Assembly (NCBI RefSeq): GCF_023074075.1
Contig: NZ_JADPKT010000020.1
Coordinates: forward strand, 124,001-188,000
Origin: Bradyrhizobium sp. 138
Lineage (GTDB): Bacteria > Pseudomonadota > Alphaproteobacteria > Rhizobiales > Xanthobacteraceae
DNA length: 64,000 bases
Direction: 5' to 3'
A model generated the notes under the pieces. That model ran no database searches. It saw only the letters and a list, made by a program, of their open reading frames with translations, and had not been told where the DNA came from. Positions 44,394-53,010 of this stretch are shown here, in pieces. A program made the position numbers and the translations under genes. Positions within the stretch are counted from its first letter, which is position 1, and each line of letters opens with the position of its first letter.

Positions 44394-45323
44394 TCACGCC
44401 GAACCCTGGCGCGAGGCGATCACGACGCCGGCGAGCACCAGCGCGTAGCCGATCAGGTGGAATGGCTGCAGCATTTCGCCGAGCAGCAGGATCGCCATCG
44501 CCGAGCCGAACACCGGCACCAGATGAAAGAACGGCGCGGCCCGGTTCGGCCCGATCAGCGCCACGCCGCGGTTGAAGAACAAATAGGCCAGCGTCGAGGG
44601 GAAGATCAGGATATAGCCCATCGTCGTCAGCGTGATCCCGTCGAAATGCAGCACGCGGCCGCTTGCCATCTCCCAGACCGCGGTCGGCAGCAGCATCGTT
44701 GCCCCGCAGCAAGTGGTGAAGGACAGGAAGGAGAGCTGGTGGATCTTCGGCCGGCGCGGGATGAACGCCGAGTAGAGCCCGAACGCCACCAGCGAGGAGG
44801 CGAACATGAGGTCGCCCCTGTTGAAGCTGATGCTCGCAAGCGCGGCGAGATCGCCGCGCAGGATGATGATCAGCACGCCGAGCAGCGAGATCGCGATACC
44901 GGCGAATTGCGCACCGGTCAGCCGCACGCCGAACAGCACCAGCGACCACAGCGCCACGAACAGGGGGCCTGCCGACTGGATCAGAAGCGCGTTCAGCGCT
45001 TCCGTATACTGCATCGCCCAGTACGAGATCGCGTTGTTGAAGGCAAAACCCACCAGCGACAGGAACAGCATCAAGGGCAGGCTCTCGCGCAAGGCCGGCC
45101 AGTCGCGCTTCAGATGCGGCCAAGCGAACGGCAACAGGATCAGGAACACGCCGAACCAGCGGATCGTGGTCACCGTCAGCGGCGGCACATGCGCACCGAC
45201 ATGGCGCGCGAGCACGATGTTGCCGGCCCAGAACAGCGAGCTCAGGCTGAGCAGCAGATAAGGCTGGTTGTTGAGCCAACTGGCCGGATTGGAGGCCTTT
45301 GGCGCGGGCGAAGCGATCGTCAT
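44394..45323 (-). CDS. DMT-superfamily (EamA) transporter, copy 1
   Basis: This is a 309-residue inner-membrane protein with ten hydrophobic segments in two EamA halves. The first half starts YLLLSLSSLFWAGNIVLARHVG. The second half has the family-typical VALIGPNRAAPFFHLVPVFGSAMAILLLGE and YALVLAGVVIASRQ. EamA proteins export metabolites such as amino acids. The ATG at 45323 precedes the usual N-terminal helix; the frame runs open to 45437. A close paralogue lies at 47488-48420 (about half the residues agree by eye), so the two appear to be a duplicated pair. Confidence 0.89.
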   Translation of the reverse strand: MTIASPAPKASNPASWLNNQPYLLLSLSSLFWAGNIVLARHVGAHVPPLTVTTIRWFGVFLILLPFAWPHLKRDWPALRESLPLMLFLSLVGFAFNNAISYWAMQYTEALNALLIQSAGPLFVALWSLVLFGVRLTGAQFAGIAISLLGVLIIILRGDLAALASISFNRGDLMFASSLVAFGLYSAFIPRRPKIHQLSFLSFTTCCGATMLLPTAVWEMASGRVLHFDGITLTTMGYILIFPSTLAYLFFNRGVALIGPNRAAPFFHLVPVFGSAMAILLLGEMLQPFHLIGYALVLAGVVIASRQGSA

Positions 45324-45414
45324 TGGTGTTATGGGAGCTTGCGCCGGGTCGGCGTCGTGGCACAAGTCACAGCGCCGCAATGCTACAATGCAGGCAAGCC
45401 CCGAGGAGGTGCCT

Positions 45415-45816
45415 TTGGCGGTTAATATGTTGAACATCGAGGGGCTGGAGCAGCTCGATCCACAGGCGCCTGTGGTGATGCTGAACCTGATGCGTTTCCA
45501 CGTGCGCTCGCGTGACGGCGACGGATCCGGCTGGGACGCATATTTGCGCTACAGCGCCATCACGGTGCCGATGATCAAGGCGCGCGGCGGCACCTTGCTC
45601 TGGACCGGCGAGGCCAAGGCCATCGCGCTCGGTCCCCACGCAGGCAACGAATGGGATTTCGTCGCACTGGTCTCTTATCCGACTGTCGCCGCCTTCCTCG
45701 ACATGATGACGTCGGAAGCCTACGAGACAGAGGCCGACCCGCAACGCCTCAACGCCTGCGCCGAGCACGTCATCATCGCAACGAGCGAAGCGTACAGCAA
45801 ATTCAAGACGAAGTAG
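45415..45816 (+). CDS. DUF1330-like small protein
   Basis: This is a protein of about 133 residues that resembles DUF1330 (dimeric alpha-beta barrel): VVMLNLMRFHVRSRDGDGSGWDAY, followed by the RYSAITVPMIKARGGTLLWTGE turn and EWDFVALVSYPTVAAFLDMM. I choose the TTG at 45415 because AGGAGG lies five bases upstream; the ATG at 45427 and one at 45388 are alternatives. It is divergent from the DMT transporter with about 90 bases between them. The family function is not established. The last helix ends with SEAYSKFKTK. Confidence 0.8.
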   Translation: MAVNMLNIEGLEQLDPQAPVVMLNLMRFHVRSRDGDGSGWDAYLRYSAITVPMIKARGGTLLWTGEAKAIALGPHAGNEWDFVALVSYPTVAAFLDMMTSEAYETEADPQRLNACAEHVIIATSEAYSKFKTK

Positions 45817-45834
45817 CCCCCATACGCCGCCGAC

Positions 45835-46440
45835 CTACTTCAACCCGTCCACGACGGCGTGACACGCCGTCTGCAACAGCCAGCAGACCTCCTCGGTCGA
45901 CCGCCGCGGGCTCAACGCTGCAAAGGTCGGATAGCTCGTCAGCACGAAGATCAGGTCGACCGCATCCTGCATGGCGCGCTTGCCTGCGTGCTTGCTAACG
46001 ATACGCGACAGCAGCGCGGTCAGCAGTTCCCGCCGGCGTTCGTTGCGTTCAAACAGCGAGTCGCCGAATTCAGGATCAGTCGCGATCGCCTGGTTGAGGC
46101 CGCCGATGGCGGGATCGTGCGACCAGAAAGTACAGAAGATCGCGACGACGCGGTCGAGCGCGGCGCGCGGGTCGGGCATGGCCAGCGCTTCGGCCAGGTC
46201 GAACAATCCGCCTTCGCGAGCGATTTCGTCGAACACAGCCTCCAGCAATCCGCGCCGGGATCCGAACTGGTTGTAGACGGTGAGCCGGGTGACGCCTGCT
46301 GCCTTCGCGACAACGTCGAGTGAGAAGTTAACGATGCTGGCGTCCTTGCGCAGCAATCTGGCCCCGGCTGCAATGATGCGTTCGCGCGTCTCTGCTGCCG
46401 CGAGGGCTCGCACCGGGCTGTTGTAGTTGCGCTTCGTCAT
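45835..46440 (-). CDS. TetR-family transcriptional regulator
   Basis: This is a 201-residue TetR regulator. The N-terminal helix-turn-helix is visible in IIAAGARLLRKDASIVNFSLDVVAKAAGVTRLTVYNQFGSRRGLL, split by its turn. The C-terminal ligand domain is helical and of unknown specificity. It is divergent from the small membrane-protein gene at 46507 with a TATAC-N5-GTATA dyad between them. That geometry suggests that it represses the neighbour and itself. Its effector is unknown. Confidence 0.92.
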   Translation of the reverse strand: MTKRNYNSPVRALAAAETRERIIAAGARLLRKDASIVNFSLDVVAKAAGVTRLTVYNQFGSRRGLLEAVFDEIAREGGLFDLAEALAMPDPRAALDRVVAIFCTFWSHDPAIGGLNQAIATDPEFGDSLFERNERRRELLTALLSRIVSKHAGKRAMQDAVDLIFVLTSYPTFAALSPRRSTEEVCWLLQTACHAVVDGLK

Positions 46441-46465
46441 GGCCTTGCCATTCCGTCATTTTGAC

Positions 46466-46480
46466 TATACAGTATGTATA
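46466..46480. promoter_or_regulatory. Candidate TetR operator
   Basis: TATACAGTATGTATA is a TATAC-N5-GTATA inverted repeat in the 66-base region between the TetR gene and the membrane-protein gene. It overlaps a TTGACT -35-like sequence at 46461-46466, as an operator usually does. Confidence 0.6.
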
Positions 46481-46506
46481 TCAAATTTGGAAAGTCGGAG
46501 CTTGCC

Positions 46507-46911
46507 ATGCAGACCGCCCTTGTGATCGCTCTGTCGCTTCATGTGTTGTCGTCCGTGTTCTGGGCCGGATCAAGCTTTACGCTGGCGCGCACCGGCGGCG
46601 CGGGTGGAGAGCACCTCGTATTTCCACAACTCGGTGCGGCGACGATCGCCATCCTGACGGGCGGCTATCTCGGGCATCTCGTTCATTCCGGCAGTTTCGG
46701 CATCACCGAACAGGTGCTTGCGGCGGGCGCCGTCTGCGCACTGATCGCGGCCGGAGTTCAGGCGGCAATCGGTCCCCGTGCGCTCGCTGCCTTGCGTCGC
46801 GGCGCCGGCAACGCGGCGGATCTACATTCGCGGATCGCCGCCGGTCAACGCACGGCGGCCGGTCTGCTAGCCATCGCAGCGCTCTGCATGGGCGCTGCGC
46901 GCTACATTTAA
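46507..46911 (+). CDS. Small CopD/DUF2269-like membrane protein
   Basis: This is a 134-residue protein with four hydrophobic segments. The first (VIALSLHVLSSVFWAGSSFTLA) has the His and the Trp-Ala-Gly pattern seen in CopD- and DUF2269-type proteins. Other segments are LGAATIAILTGGYLGHLV, VLAAGAVCALIAAGVQAAIGP and AGLLAIAALCMGAARYI. I choose the ATG at 46507; one at 46474 is in frame but lies in the promoter region. It is a likely target of the TetR protein. A metal- or haem-related role is only inferred from the His. Confidence 0.78.
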   Translation: MQTALVIALSLHVLSSVFWAGSSFTLARTGGAGGEHLVFPQLGAATIAILTGGYLGHLVHSGSFGITEQVLAAGAVCALIAAGVQAAIGPRALAALRRGAGNAADLHSRIAAGQRTAAGLLAIAALCMGAARYI

Positions 46912-47013
46912 ACGCGGTTCAGGATCGTCACAAAGGCCCGATGAGTGGCGTCTTATGAAGGTTGAGAGTTGTCAAACGACAGCGCGGCTTAGAGCCGTCA
47001 TGAAAGGAAAGCG

Positions 47014-47418
47014 ATGCCCAAGATGATTCTGGTGAACCTGCCCGTGCGTGACCTCGCTGTATCGACGGCGTTCTACGTGGCGCTGGGTGGCGCGGTGAAT
47101 CCCCAATTCTCCGGCGCAAATTCCACCTCGCTCATGTTCACGGAGGCGATTGGCGTGATGCTGTTGACCCACGACCACTATCGCGAATTCACCCAACGCG
47201 AGATCGGCGACGCGCGGCGCGACAGCCAGGCCATGTTCGCTCTTACGGTCGAGGACCGCGATGCCGTCGATGCAACGCTGGTTCGCGCGGTGGCTGCGGG
47301 CGGTCGGGCCGATCCCAACCCGGCACAGGATCTCGGCTTCATGTATAACAGACACGTTGAAGATCCCGATGGCTATGTTTGGGAGATGGTATGGATGAAC
47401 CCATCGGCGAGCGCCTGA
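47014..47418 (+). CDS. VOC/glyoxalase-fold protein
   Basis: This is a 134-residue vicinal-oxygen-chelate protein. LVNLPVRDLAVSTAFYVALGG is the typical first beta-alpha unit and NRHVEDPDGYVWEMVWM the last strand with the metal-ligand-type Glu. The His and Glu positions would bind a divalent metal. GAAAGGAAAG lies before the ATG at 47014. VOC proteins include glyoxalases, dioxygenases and antibiotic-binding proteins; this one is too short on motif to decide. Confidence 0.87.
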   Translation: MPKMILVNLPVRDLAVSTAFYVALGGAVNPQFSGANSTSLMFTEAIGVMLLTHDHYREFTQREIGDARRDSQAMFALTVEDRDAVDATLVRAVAAGGRADPNPAQDLGFMYNRHVEDPDGYVWEMVWMNPSASA

Positions 47419-47487
47419 TCGCAGATGATTGAACAATGGGCCAAAGCTAGGGCCCATCCCGACACGGGCAACTTGATGGGCCTGAGC

Positions 47488-48420
47488 TTAACTCGCCTGC
47501 TTCCTCGACGCCACGAACACGCCCGACAGCACCAACGCAAAACCGATGAAGTGGAACGCCTGCGGGTGCTCGCCCAGGAAGACCATCGCCATGATTGAGC
47601 CGAACACCGGCACGACGTGGAAAAACGGCGCGGCGCGGTTGGCGCCGATCAGGCGGACGCCGCGATTGAAGCAGAGATAGGCGAGCGTCGAGGGAAACAC
47701 CGCGACGTAGAACAGCGTCAAGAGGTTCGGCCCGTCGAGCTTCATGACCGGGCGGGCGGACAATTCCCAGATTTCCAGCGGAATGAGGCAGGCGGCACCG
47801 GCCCCGAAAGTGAAGGCGAGGAACGACAGGCCGTGCATCGGCGGACGCTTCAAGGTCAGCACCGAATACAGCCCGAAGATCACGAGCGCGACGATGAAGA
47901 TGAGATCGCCCTTGTTGAACTCGATGTTCGACAGCGTGGTGAAGTCGCCGTGCAGCAGGATGGTCAGCACGCCGCACATCGACAGCAGCACGCCGAACGC
48001 CTGCGCCGCGGTGAGCCTGACGCCGAGAATGGCCAGCGACCACAGCGCCACGATCAGCGGCGCGGATGACTGCAGCAGCAGCGTGTTGAGTGCCTGGGTA
48101 TGTTCCAGCGCCCAATATTGCAGGGTGTTGAAGGCGCCGATGCCGGTGACCGAGAGTGTGACCATCAGGCCGAGCTTGGCGCGGATCGCGGGCCAGTCCT
48201 GGGCAAGATGCTTCCAGGCGAACGGCAGCACCAGCAGGAAGGCGAAGAACCAGCGCAGGAAGGAGAGGGTGACCGGCGGGATGTGGCCGGCGGCGAGCCG
48301 TCCGACGATGGCGTTGCCGGCCCAGCACAGCGCGGTGATGCTGAGCAGCAGATAAGGCTGGTTGGCGATCCAGCTGTGACCGGACGTTTCCGCGCTCGTG
48401 GTCTGACCGGTGGCGGACAT
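47488..48420 (-). CDS. DMT-superfamily (EamA) transporter, copy 2
   Basis: This is a 310-residue inner-membrane protein closely similar to the one at 44394-45323: the same NQPYLLLS start of the first helix, the same LIGANRAAPFFHVVPVFGS in the second half and the same end SRK/SRQ. Ten hydrophobic segments in two halves are seen. The two genes are on the same strand with small genes between them. Their shared motifs suggest duplication and diverged substrate choice. The substrate is not known. Confidence 0.89.
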   Translation of the reverse strand: MSATGQTTSAETSGHSWIANQPYLLLSITALCWAGNAIVGRLAAGHIPPVTLSFLRWFFAFLLVLPFAWKHLAQDWPAIRAKLGLMVTLSVTGIGAFNTLQYWALEHTQALNTLLLQSSAPLIVALWSLAILGVRLTAAQAFGVLLSMCGVLTILLHGDFTTLSNIEFNKGDLIFIVALVIFGLYSVLTLKRPPMHGLSFLAFTFGAGAACLIPLEIWELSARPVMKLDGPNLLTLFYVAVFPSTLAYLCFNRGVRLIGANRAAPFFHVVPVFGSIMAMVFLGEHPQAFHFIGFALVLSGVFVASRKQAS

Positions 48421-48841
48421 TGTGATTGGCGTGGCCCCGCATACGCCGAGGCTTCCGGCCCGGCGGCATCCGGGCCGGCTGATCGCCCGGCACTGTCCAA
48501 AGACACGGAAATCGAGGTTGCATCAACGGGGGGCGGACGCATCGCGACCATGCAGCGGCGGACAGGGCCTCTCACGCTTTGGTCGAAGTGAGCGCGCCGG
48601 CCGCGAAGGTTTCTGGATTTTCCGGGGATATCAAAGGCTTGGAGCGGCCTCGATGCCCTGAAAAAGTCCCGTTCTTGCTTGCCTAGAGAGGCTGCTTCCT
48701 TTATCCGGTTGGGCTGCCTCGCGTGCGAACGGCCTTGGGCCGGGAATTGGGCTGGGCGCAGGCATGATCCCGGAAAAGTGGGTCCCGGTTTTCTGTTCGG
48801 ATCATGCCCTTACAGAGAAATCTTCGAAGGATTACCCGCGA
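48421..48841. other. 421-base gene-free region before purA
   Basis: No convincing coding frame, RNA gene or transposon trace was seen here. The right part holds a palindromic repeat at 48761-48806. The remaining sequence probably carries the purA promoter and 5' leader; I cannot point to a clear -35/-10 pair. Confidence 0.6.
48761..48806. repeat. Palindromic repeat, family 6
   Basis: GCATGATCC on the left pairs with GGATCATGC on the right around a central GGAAAAGTGGGTCCCGG / TTTTC part. It is a 46-base element of a type dispersed widely in alphaproteobacteria, lying 36 bases before purA. Confidence 0.8.
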
Positions 48842-50134
48842 ATGGCCAATGTTGTCGTCGTCGGCGCCCAGTGGGGCGACGAAGGGAAGGGCAAGATCGT
48901 CGACTGGTTGTCGGAGCAGGCGGACATCGTCGTCCGCTTCCAGGGCGGCCATAACGCCGGCCACACGCTGGTGATCAACGGCAAGACCTACAAGCTGGCG
49001 CTCTTGCCCTCCGGCGTGCTGCGCGAGGGCAAGCTGTCGGTGATCGGCAATGGCGTGGTGTTCGACCCCGCCGCCTTCCTCGACGAGGTCAGCAAGCTCA
49101 GGGCCCTGGGCGTCGCAATCTCTCCGGAGAACCTGCGGATCGCCGAGAACGTCACGCTGATCCTGCCGCTGCACCGCGAGCTCGATGCGCACCGCGAATC
49201 CGCCAGCGCGGCGACCGCGATCGGCACCACCCGCCGCGGCATCGGCCCGGCCTATGAGGACAAGGTCGGCCGCCGCGCCATCCGCCTGATGGACCTCGCC
49301 GACCTCGACACGCTGCCGCACAAGATCGACCGGCTGTTGGCGCACCACAATGCGCTGCGCCGTGGCCTCAATCTGCCGGAGTTCGACGGCAAGGTGATCG
49401 TGAAGGAATTGAGCGCGCTGGCACCTGAGCTTTTGCCCTACGCCGAGACGGTGTGGCGACTGCTCGACATCAAGCGGCGCGAAGGCAAGCGCATGCTGTT
49501 CGAGGGCGCGCAAGGCGCGCTGCTCGACGTCGACCACGGCACCTATCCTTACGTCACCTCGTCCAATACGGTGGCGGCGCAGGCCGCGACCGGGGCCGGC
49601 CTCGGGCCGGCTGCGGTCGGCTACGTGCTCGGCCTGTGCAAGGCCTATACGACCCGCGTCGGCCAGGGCCCGTTCCCGACCGAGCAGGACAACGAGACCG
49701 GGCGCAGGATCGGCGAGCGTGGCCGCGAGTTCGGCACCAATACCGGCCGTCCGCGCCGCTGCGGCTGGTTCGACGCCGTGCTGGTCCGCCAGGCGGTCCG
49801 GACCTGCGGCATCAACGGTCTGGCGCTGACCAAGCTCGACATCCTCGACGGCTTCGACACGATCGAGGTCTGCACCGGCTACATGCTCGACGGCAAGGAG
49901 ATCGACCATTTCCCGGCCGGCGAGGGCGCGCAGGCCCGGGTCGAGCCGATCTACGAGACCATCGAGGGCTGGAAGGAGCCGACCGCGAGTGCGCGGTCCT
50001 GGGCCGACCTGCCGGCCCAGGCCATCAAATATGTCCGGCGGATCGAGGAATTGGTGGGGTGCCCGGTCGCACTGCTTTCCACCAGCCCCGAACGCGAGGA
50101 TACTATCCTGGTGCAAAACCCGTTTGAGGCTTAA
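48842..50134 (+). CDS. purA: Adenylosuccinate synthetase
   Basis: PurA joins IMP and aspartate, driven by GTP, to make adenylosuccinate for AMP synthesis. The protein is 430 residues, the family norm. [20 protein letters not shown] carries the catalytic Asp and the GTP loop, and [12 protein letters not shown] the catalytic His. [15 protein letters not shown] and [20 protein letters not shown] follow as active-site loops, and [12 protein letters not shown] lies near the C-terminal domain. The ATG at 48842 gives the typical N-terminus. Frames run open upstream into the repeat but are not used. Confidence 0.97.
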   Translation: MANVVVVGAQWGDEGKGKIVDWLSEQADIVVRFQGGHNAGHTLVINGKTYKLALLPSGVLREGKLSVIGNGVVFDPAAFLDEVSKLRALGVAISPENLRIAENVTLILPLHRELDAHRESASAATAIGTTRRGIGPAYEDKVGRRAIRLMDLADLDTLPHKIDRLLAHHNALRRGLNLPEFDGKVIVKELSALAPELLPYAETVWRLLDIKRREGKRMLFEGAQGALLDVDHGTYPYVTSSNTVAAQAATGAGLGPAAVGYVLGLCKAYTTRVGQGPFPTEQDNETGRRIGERGREFGTNTGRPRRCGWFDAVLVRQAVRTCGINGLALTKLDILDGFDTIEVCTGYMLDGKEIDHFPAGEGAQARVEPIYETIEGWKEPTASARSWADLPAQAIKYVRRIEELVGCPVALLSTSPEREDTILVQNPFEA

Positions 50135-50171
50135 CGATATCTTACCGGGACGCGCGTATAGTTGAGTTGAA

Positions 50172-51770
50172 ATGGCTGATTACTATCCGCTGATCGCCCG
50201 CGCTATTGCCGCCCTGGATCCCAACGCTCCCGGCGAAAGCCGTCGCGCGCTCTATGAGCGGGCGCGCACGGCCCTGATCGCGCAGCTGCGCAGCGTGCAG
50301 CCACCGCTCTCCGAATCCGAGATCACCCGCGAAAGGTTGTCGCTGGAGGAGGCCGTCCGCAAGGTCGAATCGGAGGCCGCCCAGCGTGCCCGTGAGGCCT
50401 CGCGCCCCGGTGGCGGCGGGCGCAGCGGCGGCAGCGGCGATGCCTTTCGCCGCGCCAGCACAAGAGCCACCGAAGGCAACGCGGCTGCGGCCCCGCCGCG
50501 GACGCGTCCGGCTCCGCCCCCGCCGCGGGCCGACCGTCCGTCCTTCAACGTCGATGACCCCGGCGATGCGCCGCGTCCGCCGCGCGCGCCCCGTTTCGAC
50601 GCCCCCCGCCAACCGGGGCCGTCTGCCCCGCCACCGATGCCGGAGCCGCCGCCGGCCGGACGCGATCGCGCCGGTGCACGCCGTCCGCCTGATGTCGGAC
50701 CGCCGCCGCCATTGCCGCCGGCACCGGGCGTGCGCGGCTTCCGCGACATCACGGCCGATGCCAATGATCTCGGCGGCGCGGCCGCGCAGGCCAGCCGCGC
50801 CGCGCGCCGCACCTATGCCAACGTGCCGTCGCCCACGCCGGAATTCGACCGGCTCGAGCCGAGCCTGGAAAACCGCGCCGGCGAGTCCGAGGCGCCCTAT
50901 TCCTACGACGAGTCGATCGAGGAGGCGGAGCGCTACGCGCCGCAGCCGCCTTCGCAGCGTCCGCGCATCGCGGCCGAGCGCGGGGCCAAGAAGCGCGTCC
51001 GCACCGGCTCCGCCTTTCCGTTCAAGAGCGCGATCGCCGTCGGCATCGTGCTCATCCTGGTCGGCGCCGGCATCCTCTGGGGCAAGCCCCTGGTTCAGAT
51101 CGTCAACGGCTTTCTCAAGCCGTCCGCGACGCAAGTGGCGGACACGCCGACCCCGGCGCAGCCGCAGAGCAAGCCGAAGATCCCCGATCGCGTCGGGCAG
51201 CCTTCGGCCAGCGACCAGCCGGTCGCGCCGGTGGCGCAGAAGGTCGTGCTCTATGACGAGGATCCGTCCGATCCGAAGGGCAAGCAATTTGTCGGCTCGG
51301 TGGTATGGCGGTTGGAGCCGATCAAGGCGTCGGGCAACCAGAAGGCCGACGTCGCCGTGCGCGCCGACATCGAGATCCCTGACCGCAAGTTCAAGATGAC
51401 GATGTCGTTCCGCCGCAACACCGATTCCTCGCTGCCGGCGAGCCACACGGCGGAGCTGACCTTCATCCTGCCGCCGGATTTCCCGGGCGGCAGCGTCTCC
51501 AACGTCCCGGGCATCCTGATGAAGTCGAACGAGCAGGCGCGCGGCACGCCGCTCGCGGGCCTCGCGGTCAAGGTCACCGACGGCTTCTTCCTGGTCGGCC
51601 TGTCCAATGTCGACGCCGACCGCTCGCGCAACGTCCAGCTCTTGAAGGAGCGCTCGTGGTTCGACGTGCCGCTGGTCTATGCCAACCAGCGCCGCGCCAT
51701 CATCGCCATCGAGAAGGGCGCCCCCGGCGAGCGCGCCTTCAACGACGCCTTCGCGCAGTGGGGCGATTGA
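50172..51770 (+). CDS. Proline-rich single-span membrane protein of unknown function
   Basis: I do not recognise a named family. The 532-residue protein has three parts. Residues 1-75 form a charged helical domain (ADYYPLIARAIAALDPNAPGESRRALYERARTALIAQL as its start). Residues about 80-270 are a Pro-, Arg- and Ala-rich low-complexity linker. One membrane segment (FPFKSAIAVGIVLILVGAGIL) lies near residue 285, followed by a C-terminal domain of about 200 residues with no known motif (MSFRRNTDSSLPASHTAELTFILP). The gene is 37 bases behind purA. N-terminus in, C-terminus out is likely. A role in envelope structure or signalling is possible but unsupported. Confidence 0.85.
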   Translation: MADYYPLIARAIAALDPNAPGESRRALYERARTALIAQLRSVQPPLSESEITRERLSLEEAVRKVESEAAQRAREASRPGGGGRSGGSGDAFRRASTRATEGNAAAAPPRTRPAPPPPRADRPSFNVDDPGDAPRPPRAPRFDAPRQPGPSAPPPMPEPPPAGRDRAGARRPPDVGPPPPLPPAPGVRGFRDITADANDLGGAAAQASRAARRTYANVPSPTPEFDRLEPSLENRAGESEAPYSYDESIEEAERYAPQPPSQRPRIAAERGAKKRVRTGSAFPFKSAIAVGIVLILVGAGILWGKPLVQIVNGFLKPSATQVADTPTPAQPQSKPKIPDRVGQPSASDQPVAPVAQKVVLYDEDPSDPKGKQFVGSVVWRLEPIKASGNQKADVAVRADIEIPDRKFKMTMSFRRNTDSSLPASHTAELTFILPPDFPGGSVSNVPGILMKSNEQARGTPLAGLAVKVTDGFFLVGLSNVDADRSRNVQLLKERSWFDVPLVYANQRRAIIAIEKGAPGERAFNDAFAQWGD

Positions 51771-51780
51771 ATTCACTTCT

Positions 51781-51819
51781 GTCATTCCGGTTCGACGCTA
51801 CGCGTCGCCCCGGAATGAC
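51781..51819. terminator. Bidirectional hairpin between convergent genes
   Basis: GTCATTCCGG pairs with CCGGAATGAC over a short loop that itself holds GACGC-TAC-GCGTC. It lies directly between the stops of the genes at 50172 and 51835, so it may end both transcripts. It resembles the core of a dispersed repeat. Confidence 0.6.
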
Positions 51820-51834
51820 AATTGGATGGCGACT

Positions 51835-52110
51835 TTACTGCGCCGCCGCTTCCCGCTTGCGCGATGCAGTTGCGGCACCGGCCTCGCGGTCCATCACGGC
51901 GCGGCAGCCGGGGCTGACTTGTGCCTTGTTCCGCACCATGCAGGCCCTGACCCGCGGGATGTCGGGAATCTCACTTGAGCACAGTCGCATCGCATCGCCC
52001 GTGCACATCTGCTGCGCTTCGGACGAGAAGGCGAGGCCGGGTGAGGTCTGGAGTGCGATGGCGGTGGTTGCGATGGCCAACAGCGAAGCGATTGTCTGAA
52101 TGCGTATCAT
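51835..52110 (-). CDS. Small secreted cysteine-rich protein, copy 1
   Basis: This is a 91-residue protein with a signal peptide (IQTIASLLAIATTAIALQTSPGLA, split near residue 20). The mature part carries four cysteines in the order C-x-GDAMRLC, then ACMVRNKAQVSPGC. The same spacing recurs in the protein at 52626, so they are paralogues of a Cys-pair periplasmic family. A function cannot be assigned. The ATG at 52110 is used because it places the signal peptide at the start. Confidence 0.78.
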   Translation of the reverse strand: MIRIQTIASLLAIATTAIALQTSPGLAFSSEAQQMCTGDAMRLCSSEIPDIPRVRACMVRNKAQVSPGCRAVMDREAGAATASRKREAAAQ

Positions 52111-52357
52111 GCAGATGGGTCCCCGATTTCCCTGGGCTTGAGCCACTTGGTTTCTTGGGGCGCCGCACGCGACTTGATCTGCCGCATGTCACAGCCTTCA
52201 CGTCGGGAACCTTGTCCCGCATGTGGTCGCTCGATTTCTTGATGTTCGAATCGAAAAGTGCTGCGCCGCCCACGCGAAGTATGCGCCATTGACGAGCGGC
52301 TGCAATGGTCAGCGCAAATGAATTCGCAATTGTTGCACGCGAGTCACGTCGCGTGGC

Positions 52358-52588
52358 TCACATCAGCCGATCCGAGGATGCGCTCGCTTGTTCCGCATCG
52401 CTCGTGCCGAGCGCGGCGGCGTGTTCCTCGACGGCGGTGACACCCTTGGCGGTGAGCTCGAACAGGTCGCCGTCCTTCATCACGTAACCGTCCGCGATCA
52501 GTTGCCCCATCTGGCCTTGCCGGTCGTCGGCGAAGGCAACGGATTGACTGATGTCCCGCAGGATCGAGAGCTGTTCGTCGCGCAACAT
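52358..52588 (-). CDS. Small hypothetical protein
   Basis: This is a 76-residue acidic protein without membrane segments: LRDEQLSILRDISQSVAFADDR, then GQMGQLIADGYVMKDGDLFELTAKG. The central part could be a winged-helix-like fold (ADGYVMKDGDLFELTAKGVTAVE resembles the wing of small HTH proteins). The ATG at 52588 is preceded by GGAGAG. It lies between the two secreted Cys-rich genes. I do not know its function. Confidence 0.72.
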   Translation of the reverse strand: MLRDEQLSILRDISQSVAFADDRQGQMGQLIADGYVMKDGDLFELTAKGVTAVEEHAAALGTSDAEQASASSDRLM

Positions 52589-52625
52589 GGCTTCACTCTC
52601 CGTTCGCTGGGGATGGTCGTGGCCC

Positions 52626-52868
52626 TCACATGCCGTGGCTCTGAAAGACCTTGCTGCACGACTTCGACAGCTTGGACCGGTTGGCTTGCAGGCAGCTCTG
52701 CACTGCGCCGTCATTGCCGAGATCCTTGCGACAGAGGCGCGATGCGTCCCGCGAGCAGGCCTGCTGTTCCTGCGGCGTGCCCATATGGCCCTGCGCCAGA
52801 GCGGGCGCGTTCGACAGGCCGGTCAGGGCCGCCAGTGTGATTGTCGCCAGAAGAAATTTGCGGGCCAT
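52626..52868 (-). CDS. Small secreted cysteine-rich protein, copy 2
   Basis: This is an 80-residue exported protein: signal peptide KFLLATITLAALTGLSNAPALA, then four cysteines in CSRDASRLCRKDLG and SCLQANRSKLSKSC. It matches the 51835 protein in spacing (C-x6-C and then C-x10-C). The ATG at 52868 (ARKF) is used. The paralogues lie on the same strand, separated by the 52358 gene. Confidence 0.8.
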   Translation of the reverse strand: MARKFLLATITLAALTGLSNAPALAQGHMGTPQEQQACSRDASRLCRKDLGNDGAVQSCLQANRSKLSKSCSKVFQSHGM

Positions 52869-53010
52869 CGGCGGCTCCAATGTGCAGGGACCATTTCAGG
52901 TCCTGTCTGAACTCGTCGCCCTGTCACTTGTTCCCCCAAAGGCAGCGCCGCCCCGCTATTCAAGGTTCCCGCGGCGCTGCTATAACACTGGAGAAGAGTG
53001 AGGGTGTTTG

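Noticed and set aside
48421..48841. Possible tRNA or small RNA before purA
   Set aside because: No cloverleaf, CCA-type end or conserved T-loop was seen; only a palindromic repeat is supported.
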